Assembly: GCA_964626415.1 (NCBI GenBank)
Contig: CAZVFH010000033.1
Location: 1 to 8,710, forward strand
Source of the DNA: CAZVFH01 sp964626415
Lineage (GTDB): Bacteria > Patescibacteriota > UBA1384 > XYA2-FULL-43-10 > CAINNR01
DNA length: 8,710 nt
Direction: 5' to 3'
Under the pieces are notes generated by a model. It was not told where the DNA came from, made no database searches, and saw only the letters and a program-made list of their open reading frames with translations. The position numbers were made by a program, and so were the translations under genes. The first letter of the stretch is position 1, and every line of letters starts with the position of its first letter. This document shows, piece after piece, positions 5,130-8,710 of this stretch.

Positions 5130-6296
5130 ATGGCATCAGACGACAAGGGACCAAACGGCAATCAGGAGGAAAGGACAGAGAAGCAACCCCTGAAACCAGC
5201 GAAGCTGTGGCTTCGCACGGTGAAGATGGCGACCGCCATCCTGAACGACCCAAAGTCCAGACACAATGGGCAGAGGGTGTTCGTTGGCAACGGGGTTGTC
5301 GAGCAGGTCATTGACTGCTTTGACTACCCCAACACCAAGCAGGGTATGTCTGCTTGGGTCACGCCGGGAGCGTGTCTGACCGACTACGCGTGCGCGTACC
5401 CGGGGTCGTTGATCCCAGTGAACGCCCGGATCAGCGATCGCCCGGGCGACGACTTGTACATCACGAGTATGGCATGGGAGCTATGGGAAAAGGCGACACT
5501 GGTGGAGGCCCACACATGGGTCTCGGATCAGATCGTCGCTGCCGCCAAGCGCCTTGTCAGCGGCTTCCCTCTCCCGGCGATCAACGAGATCCAGAGCGCG
5601 TACGGCATGAAAGACTGGGAGCGCGCCGAAGCGGCGCTCGCAATGGTCGAGAAGTTCGAGCAGCTGCTGGTGGCGGACGATGAACTGAACGGTCTGAACT
5701 GGGAGAGCTTCTGCGTGGTTGTTGAGCGCGCTGAGAAGGCGGCTGCCATGAAGCAGGTCGCCGTCCACCAGGGCGCGAAGTTCGCTGGAGACGACACTGA
5801 GAGAGTGTTCGCTGCTCTCGATACCGTCCTCGCCGCCAAGACCAGTACGACGCCCGCCAAGGATGAGCCGGCACCCAAACCGGTGCCTGAACCGGTTGCG
5901 CCCATCCACACCTGCGGCGACGCGGGCACTGGTGAGACCGAGGCCACACACGCGCTACGCGAGGCGCTCGCCCTCCAACAGTCCGCGCCCGCTCCCGAGC
6001 CCCCGGCGGAGGAGGACCTCGGCATCGAGCTCGAGGAGCCCGCACCCGAGATCACCCTCGAGCAGGCGCGCGAGATTGGCCGCGAGGCCATCGCGGCCCG
6101 CCGCGAGGCCGTCGGGCTTGGCGTTACCGCCAAGCCCCCGTCGTGGGACAAGCTCAAGGAGACCGACACCGCGAGCAATGCCGAGGGCATCGTCAACGCG
6201 GCGGAGATGGTGAAGGGGGAGATCACGGCGATGATCGAGGTCGCGACAGCACCCGCGCCGGCGACGCTGTCGTTCGATGAGTTCGACGACGACTAG
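5130..6296 (+). CDS. Orphan GC-rich gene, alanine/glutamate/proline-rich protein of unknown function
   Basis: I do not recognise this family. The 388-residue product has a polar, charged N-terminus (1-25), then a part that looks folded (about 25-235). That part has aromatic and cysteine residues (C63, C82, C88, C195), the stretch WVTPGACLTDYACAYPG (76-92), and several amphipathic Ala/Glu helices (113-145, 150-185, 190-235). A Pro/Ala/Glu-rich low-complexity tail follows, with helical islands (about 308-335 and 340-372) and an acidic end (FDEFDDD). No signal peptide, membrane segment or catalytic motif is seen. GC rises from 34 of 60 bases at 5161-5220 to 44 of 60 at 6001-6060, against 18 of 60 in holB (2461-2520). 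It has its own promoter, a perfect SD and a terminator, so it is monocistronic and probably strongly expressed, or acquired by transfer. The other long frames here are shadows of high GC. Confidence 0.78.
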   Translation: MASDDKGPNGNQEERTEKQPLKPAKLWLRTVKMATAILNDPKSRHNGQRVFVGNGVVEQVIDCFDYPNTKQGMSAWVTPGACLTDYACAYPGSLIPVNARISDRPGDDLYITSMAWELWEKATLVEAHTWVSDQIVAAAKRLVSGFPLPAINEIQSAYGMKDWERAEAALAMVEKFEQLLVADDELNGLNWESFCVVVERAEKAAAMKQVAVHQGAKFAGDDTERVFAALDTVLAAKTSTTPAKDEPAPKPVPEPVAPIHTCGDAGTGETEATHALREALALQQSAPAPEPPAEEDLGIELEEPAPEITLEQAREIGREAIAARREAVGLGVTAKPPSWDKLKETDTASNAEGIVNAAEMVKGEITAMIEVATAPAPATLSFDEFDDD

Positions 6297-6307
6297 CGCC
6301 GATTCAC

Positions 6308-6341
6308 CTTGCCAGCGGGGCGTGCCCGTCCCGCTGGCAAG
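6308..6341 (+). other. Perfect 12-bp hairpin directly after the GC-rich gene
   Basis: CTTGCCAGCGGG (6308-6319) pairs perfectly with CCCGCTGGCAAG (6330-6341) around a 10-nt loop. It begins 11 nt after the stop codon. No T run follows, so it is not an intrinsic terminator by itself. It may block 3' exonucleases, or be a recombination or processing site. It lies about 90 nt before the real terminator. Confidence 0.75.
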
Positions 6342-6431
6342 CAGACAATTGGCTGAGATTGGAAAGCGCACGCAAACAAGCGCGCGCCGAGAAAAATCCC
6401 AGCGCAAAGGACACGAGATCACGCTCGACAC

Positions 6432-6462
6432 GGAGCCAAGCCCAGCTTGGCTCCTTTTTTTT
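6432..6462 (+). terminator. Strong intrinsic terminator of the GC-rich unit
   Basis: GGAGCCAAGC (6432-6441) pairs perfectly with GCTTGGCTCC (6445-6454) around a CCA loop and is followed by eight Ts (6455-6462). This is a textbook rho-independent terminator that closes the unit begun at 5031. In the gene-free stretch 6297-6669, besides this, the 6308 hairpin and the REP cluster, I see nothing in 6342-6431 or 6463-6534. Confidence 0.93.
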
Positions 6463-6534
6463 ATCAAAAAAAAGCACTCTAAATAGTGGTCTCTAAGGGA
6501 GTAAATTCACGCCAGAATATAGTCCCATATACAG

Positions 6535-6677
6535 CAAGCTAAAGCTTGTCCTCCAGTTGAAGGCGAAACACGCTAAAGCGTGGACTCCACACACTCGGAG
6601 TGCAAACTTTAGTTTGCTTATCAGAAACAAGCTAAAGCTTGCACTCCACAATCATTCGGAGTTCAAGCTTTAGCTTG
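6535..6677. repeat. Left REP cluster (five copies, inverted pairs)
   Basis: The consensus is GGAG-TN-CAAGCTTTAGCTTG, with 6-bp arms and a TT centre. Copies on the minus strand lie at 6535-6554, 6569-6588 and 6628-6647; copies on the plus strand lie at 6597-6616 and 6658-6677. The pairs 6569/6597 and 6628/6658 are inverted with the GGAG ends facing each other 8-10 nt apart, that is, as BIME-like units. The stems differ in sequence but stay paired: CAAGCT/AGCTTG, CACGCT/AGCGTG and CAAACT/AGTTTG. The last copy overlaps the transposase stop codon. Confidence 0.85.
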
Positions 6678-7224
6678 CTTCAAAATCATCATTAAAAACC
6701 GCAAAATCAACAATCGGATATTTGGCGAAGCAATCATCCAAATAATCCTTTCCTTTAATTTTTTCCCAAGAATTATAACTTGAAAATTTGTAACTCAGGC
6801 AATCAGAAACTTTGTGTTTTATTGGGTTTTGATGAATATAGTTAAGATGGCAAAAAAAATCGGCCTCATTTTTTATAAACGATTCAAAATAGTTCCACCA
6901 AAATTTTCTACCAATCATACAATCGGCATCGTTTATCTTCTTTGAACTTGCACCATTTACTTCGGTGACAAATTTTTTTAAATCCTCGGGATTTTTGACA
7001 TGAACAATTAAATGATAGTGATTTTGCAAAATTGCATAAGCAATCAATTGGAAGGAGAACTTTTTTGCTTTTTCTTTAATTATTTCCAAAAGGATTTTTT
7101 TGTATTTATCCGGGCGCAAAAACCACTCACCTTTTGGAGTTCGCGCCGTGATAAAATAATATCCGCTTTCAATCGCTTTGTGAGGAGGACGGTTTTTATA
7201 ATTAACTTTATATTTTTTGTTCAT
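6670..7224 (-). CDS. REP-associated tyrosine transposase (RAYT, Y1/IS200-like)
   Basis: This 184-residue protein has the Y1 HUH single-strand transposase fold of the RAYT group. YFITART occupies the first strand (23-29), the metal-binding HUH motif is H69-Y-H71 in LQNHYHLIVHV, and the likely catalytic tyrosine is Y129 in YIHQNP, a typical RAYT signature. These proteins nick and join single-stranded DNA at REP palindromes. In most hosts they are domesticated single copies rather than multi-copy insertion sequences. The start chosen is ATG 7224 (MNKKYK...), because an upstream in-frame extension to 7272 would be encoded by the REP palindromes. No SD and no promoter are evident. The stop codon TAA (6672-6670) and the last residues lie within a REP. 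The gene looks intact. Confidence 0.9.
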   Translation of the reverse strand: MNKKYKVNYKNRPPHKAIESGYYFITARTPKGEWFLRPDKYKKILLEIIKEKAKKFSFQLIAYAILQNHYHLIVHVKNPEDLKKFVTEVNGASSKKINDADCMIGRKFWWNYFESFIKNEADFFCHLNYIHQNPIKHKVSDCLSYKFSSYNSWEKIKGKDYLDDCFAKYPIVDFAVFNDDFEAS

Positions 7225-7233
7225 AATTTTTAG

Positions 7234-7340
7234 CAAGCTAAAGCTTGAACTCCGACAGAACAGGGTGTGCAAACTTTAGTTTGCTTTAGAAACAAGCTAA
7301 AGCTTGTTCTCCCCAAACCCGGAGTCCAAGCTTTAGCTTG
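7234..7340. repeat. Right REP cluster (four copies as two inverted pairs)
   Basis: Copies lie at 7234-7253 (minus), 7264-7283 (plus, with the variant tetranucleotide GGTG and CAAACT/AGTTTG arms), 7293-7312 (minus) and 7321-7340 (plus). The pairs face each other with spacers of 10 and 8 nt, matching the left cluster. The first copy lies only 9 nt upstream of the transposase ATG. The 306-bp gene-free stretch 7225-7530 contains only these copies, the tandem array and the N gap. Confidence 0.85.
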
Positions 7341-7530
7341 TTGTATTCCTACTTTGGAGTCCAAGCTTTAGCTTGNNNNNNNNNNNNNNNNNNNNNNNNN
7401 NNNNNNNNNNNNNNNNNNNNNNNNNNNNNNNNNNNNNNNNNNNNNNNNNNNNNNNNNNNNNNNNNNNNNNNNNNNGGAGTCCAAGCTTTAGCTTGTTGTA
7501 TTCCTACTTTGGAGTCCAAGCTTTAGCTTG
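7321..7530 (+). repeat. 35-bp tandem array of REP units broken by a scaffold gap
   Basis: Plus-strand REPs recur at exactly 35-bp steps (7321 and 7356; 7476 and 7511). Each is joined to the next by the same 15-bp linker TTGTATTCCTACTTT. Four units are visible, two on each side of 100 Ns. Identical units and linkers show a recent tandem expansion, and the true copy number is hidden by the gap. The last unit ends at 7530, directly against the M50 protease stop codon. Confidence 0.85.
7376..7475. other. Scaffold gap of exactly 100 Ns
   Basis: A run of exactly 100 unknown bases, the customary placeholder for a gap of unknown length. It lies within the 35-bp tandem repeat, which probably caused the assembly break. 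Its size should not be trusted, and a misjoin here is possible. Confidence 0.97.
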
Positions 7531-8178
7531 CTAGAATATTGAGGTGTATGTTCCGCGAACGAGAAAAGATAGAAAACGGATTACCGGATCCATATAATAG
7601 GTCAAAAGCGGAGAGCCGAAAAAGTTGCTGGCGATAATAATTGCAAATAAAATCATCGGGCCGATTCGCTCGTAAGACAAGCGAACATTAAAAGAGATAA
7701 AAGGAAAAACCAATTTTGAGCCGTCAAGCGGCGGAATCGGAATTAAGTTGAAAGCGATTAAAACTAAATTCATTTCAAGTATTAACGCCAAGGCAGAAAG
7801 CGATAAATTCGTATCAATTGTAATACCGGAAAGTGTCGCTATTCGCAACGGAATCCCCAAAATTAAGGCAAAAAGAAAATTTGCCGCAACACCGGCAAGA
7901 GCAACTTTAATTTCATCTGAATCATTTTTTAAATTACTTGGATTGTACGGCACTGGTTTTCCCCAGCCAAACCCGGCAATTAAAAGAAATAATGTCCCGA
8001 GCGGATCAAGATGCGAGATCGGATTTAAGGTCAGACGACCTAAATTTTTCGCCGTCGGATCCCCCAAACGATTCGCCATCCATGCATGAGCATACTCATG
8101 AATCGTAATCGCAAAAAGCAGACCGATTATGGCGATGATCGCGTAAAATGGGGATTGTAGAAGTGAGAGTAATAACAT
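7531..8178 (-). CDS. Site-2 protease family zinc metalloprotease (M50)
   Basis: This 215-residue polytopic membrane protein belongs to the short M50 group without a PDZ domain. The zinc site is HEYAH (H27, E28, H31) in the first membrane segment (about 10-33), with the third ligand D152 in NLIPIPPLDG (144-153). Further hydrophobic segments lie at about 60-73, 92-113, 128-150 and 170-187. Such enzymes cut transmembrane substrates within the membrane (regulated intramembrane proteolysis), but nothing here identifies the substrate. The length matches the small site-2 proteases common in Gram-positive bacteria and Patescibacteria. The start is ATG 8178 without an SD, immediately before the hydrophobic helix. 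The TAG stop touches the last REP unit. Divergent from the 8333 unit and rpmB. Confidence 0.92.
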   Translation of the reverse strand: MLLLSLLQSPFYAIIAIIGLLFAITIHEYAHAWMANRLGDPTAKNLGRLTLNPISHLDPLGTLFLLIAGFGWGKPVPYNPSNLKNDSDEIKVALAGVAANFLFALILGIPLRIATLSGITIDTNLSLSALALILEMNLVLIAFNLIPIPPLDGSKLVFPFISFNVRLSYERIGPMILFAIIIASNFFGSPLLTYYMDPVIRFLSFLVRGTYTSIF

Positions 8179-8183
8179 AATGA

Positions 8184-8318
8184 AAATTTCTAATGTCTAA
8201 TTTCTAATTTCTAAACAAATTCTAAAACCAAATGATCAAATGTCTAAATGATTTCTGAGCTTTGAATATTCGAAAATTTAAAATTATTTAGGATTTAGAA
8301 ATTAGAAATTAGAAATTT
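8184..8318. repeat. AT-rich inverted repeat made of 7-bp TTCTAAT units
   Basis: The left arm (8184-8215) has four TTCTAAT-like units, and the right arm (8294-8318) has three in reverse complement (TTAGAAA words). The arms would pair over about 25 bp around a spacer of about 78 nt. It lies upstream of the M50 gene in the divergent gap 8179-8555. The rest of that gap is taken up by the promoter-terminator unit at 8333-8472 and the leader of rpmB. Confidence 0.65.
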
Positions 8319-8332
8319 GATTTTACCCCCTC

Positions 8333-8360
8333 TTGACAAACAAAATTGGTCTGATATGAT
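8333..8360 (+). promoter_or_regulatory. Promoter of the small RNA or rpmB leader
   Basis: A perfect TTGACA (8333-8338), a 16-bp spacer and TATGAT (8355-8360). The predicted start is at about 8367, exactly where the 5' strand of the RNA's closing stem begins. Confidence 0.72.
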
Positions 8361-8366
8361 AAAATT

Positions 8367-8472
8367 GGTCGACAGGGAATTTCATGGGGCTCCCTCCCCC
8401 TGCCCCCAGCACCCCCTCGAATGAACCTGCCGACCGAACCTCCGTCCTGCCCAGTGTAGGCGGAGTTTTTTT
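8367..8472 (+). ncRNA. Candidate structured small RNA or rpmB attenuator leader (about 106 nt)
   Basis: The unit has its own promoter and terminator. GGTCGACAGG (8367-8376) pairs with CCTGCCGACC (8426-8435) with one mismatch. Directly inside, TTCAT (8381-8385) pairs with ATGAA (8421-8425). They enclose a very C-rich loop (8391-8416) containing four C runs. A terminator hairpin follows. C-rich loops in known small RNAs (for example the UCCC motifs of Staphylococcus) bind SD sequences, so translation control in trans is conceivable. It lacks the SRP RNA GGAA-type loop, and I do not recognise a known family. It could also be the 5' leader of rpmB, since it ends 83 nt before that ATG. A 33-codon Pro-rich ORF runs through it. 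Confidence 0.5.
8440..8472 (+). terminator. Intrinsic terminator closing the 8367 RNA
   Basis: CTCCG-T-CCT (8440-8448) pairs with AGG-CGGAG (8458-8465), with one bulged T and a 9-nt loop, followed by seven Ts (8466-8472). It lies upstream of rpmB in the same direction, so it could act as an attenuator. Confidence 0.75.
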
Positions 8473-8481
8473 GTCTGGCTC

Positions 8482-8510
8482 TTGATTTTCCCCAATAATT
8501 TTGCTAAGCT
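8482..8510 (+). promoter_or_regulatory. Weak candidate promoter of rpmB
   Basis: TTGATT (8482-8487), a 17-bp spacer and TAAGCT (8505-8510), with an extended TGC before the -10 box. The -10 box is poor. A nearby TATAAA (8510-8515) has no -35 at good spacing. If neither works, rpmB would depend on readthrough of the terminator at 8440-8472. Confidence 0.3.
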
Positions 8511-8555
8511 ATAAAAGCATCATAGCAATTTAAAGTTAAAAATTCAAAATTTCCC

Positions 8556-8710
8556 ATGATTTGTTCAATTTGTCAAAAATCAAAAACATCCGGTTCAAAT
8601 GTCTCTCACTCTCAAAGGCACACAAAACGGCTATTTCGCCCAAATCTGCAAAAAGTTGAAGGCAAAATAATCTGCACCCGTTGTTTGCGAACCGAAGCCA
8701 AAACATCTCG
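8556..8710 (+). CDS. rpmB: Ribosomal protein bL28, partial (3' end outside the window)
   Basis: The first 51 codons are visible and the gene runs off the window edge; bL28 is usually 60-80 residues, so only a short end is missing. The family pattern is clear: a start with C3-x2-C6, the diagnostic NVSHSQRHTKRLFRPNLQKV (15-34), then a second cysteine pair C40-x2-C43 in IICTRCLR. The four cysteines make this the zinc-binding form of bL28. It is a component of the large ribosomal subunit. ATG at 8556 is chosen by alignment to the family; no SD precedes it. It is transcribed divergently from the M50 protease gene and lies downstream of the 8367 RNA unit. Confidence 0.93.
   Translation, partial: MICSICQKSKTSGSNVSHSQRHTKRLFRPNLQKVEGKIICTRCLRTEAKTS

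Larger units (their letters stand above)
6535..7530. mobile_element. REP/RAYT element (REPtron-like): transposase gene flanked by REP palindromes
   Basis: A Y1 (HUH) transposase gene (6670-7224) is enclosed by at least twelve copies of one palindrome family: five on the left (6535-6677) and seven visible on the right (7234-7530). This is the layout known for REP-associated tyrosine transposases, which recognise a GTAG/GGAG tetranucleotide next to an imperfect palindrome. It sits between the terminator of the GC-rich unit and the stop codon of the M50 protease gene. The outer limits are set by the last recognisable REP. No target duplication was found, as expected for this family. Confidence 0.82.

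Noticed and set aside
5481..6467. Long open frames on both strands inside the GC-rich gene (for example 5528-6226 and 5955-6467, minus strand)
   Set aside because: High GC removes stop codons from all frames. Their products are low-complexity Ser/Ala/Arg strings, and none has a promoter or SD, while the plus-strand frame from 5130 has both plus a terminator.
6277..6486. A 69-codon plus-strand frame after the GC-rich gene
   Set aside because: It overlaps the end of that gene and runs through both the 6308 hairpin and the intrinsic terminator, with no start signal.
7225..7272. N-terminal extension of the transposase to the start at 7272
   Set aside because: The extra 16 residues would be encoded by REP palindromes and have no family similarity. 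MNKKYK at 7224 fits the RAYT N-terminus.
7338..7526. A 62-codon open frame across the N gap
   Set aside because: It is only the tandem REP unit translated, with a third or more of its codons unknown.
7321..7530. A CRISPR array suggested by regular spaced repeats
   Set aside because: Both the 20-bp repeat and the 15-bp linker are identical from unit to unit, so there are no variable spacers. The repeat is the REP of the neighbouring transposase, and no cas genes are present.
8367..8472. Signal recognition particle RNA or 6S RNA
   Set aside because: The SRP tetraloop and GGAAGCAGC-type consensus are absent on both strands, and the length and layout do not fit the central bubble of 6S RNA.

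Overview
The window looks like a metagenome-assembled bacterial scaffold, most likely from the Candidate Phyla Radiation (Patescibacteria). This is an inference from AT-rich, compact housekeeping genes, a reduced DNA polymerase III delta-prime, a divergent RNase J-like protein, small zinc-ribbon proteins, and the scarcity of Shine-Dalgarno (SD) sequences at otherwise convincing starts. One 100-N scaffold gap is present. All genes read cleanly with the standard bacterial code, and one gene ends in TGA, so nothing suggests TGA recoding.

Left part (1-2579, minus strand): tRNA-Thr(GGT) and tRNA-Tyr(GTA), a membrane-anchored TPR protein, the PSP1/RicT protein and HolB. The order holB then ricT matches the conserved holB-yaaT neighbourhood of Bacillus. 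A 99-bp nested inverted repeat separates them and supplies part of a promoter for ricT. Middle part (2811-4929, plus strand): a small double zinc-ribbon protein, then a beta-CASP metallo-beta-lactamase of the RNase J type. The RNase J-like gene has a near-consensus promoter and a stem-loop at the predicted 5' end of its mRNA. Copies of a dRS3-like palindrome lie on both sides of it.

The strangest part is 5013-6462. It is a self-contained transcription unit with a perfect extended consensus promoter, a perfect SD, a GC-rich 388-codon gene of unrecognised family, a 12-bp hairpin just after the stop, and a strong intrinsic terminator. Its base composition and translation signals differ sharply from its neighbours, which suggests transfer or unusually strong expression.

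Right part: a REP-associated tyrosine transposase (RAYT) embedded in its own REP palindromes (6535-7530). The REPs carry the classical GGAG tetranucleotide and compensated stem changes. They run into a 35-bp tandem array broken by the N gap, which directly abuts the stop codon of an M50 site-2 protease gene (minus strand). Beyond an AT-rich inverted repeat lies a promoter-to-terminator unit of about 106 nt (8333-8472). It is either a small RNA or the attenuator leader of the following ribosomal protein bL28 gene (rpmB), which runs off the window.

Most of the genes are information-processing housekeeping genes (translation, replication, RNA decay). Nearly every larger intergenic space is occupied by a different repeat family.
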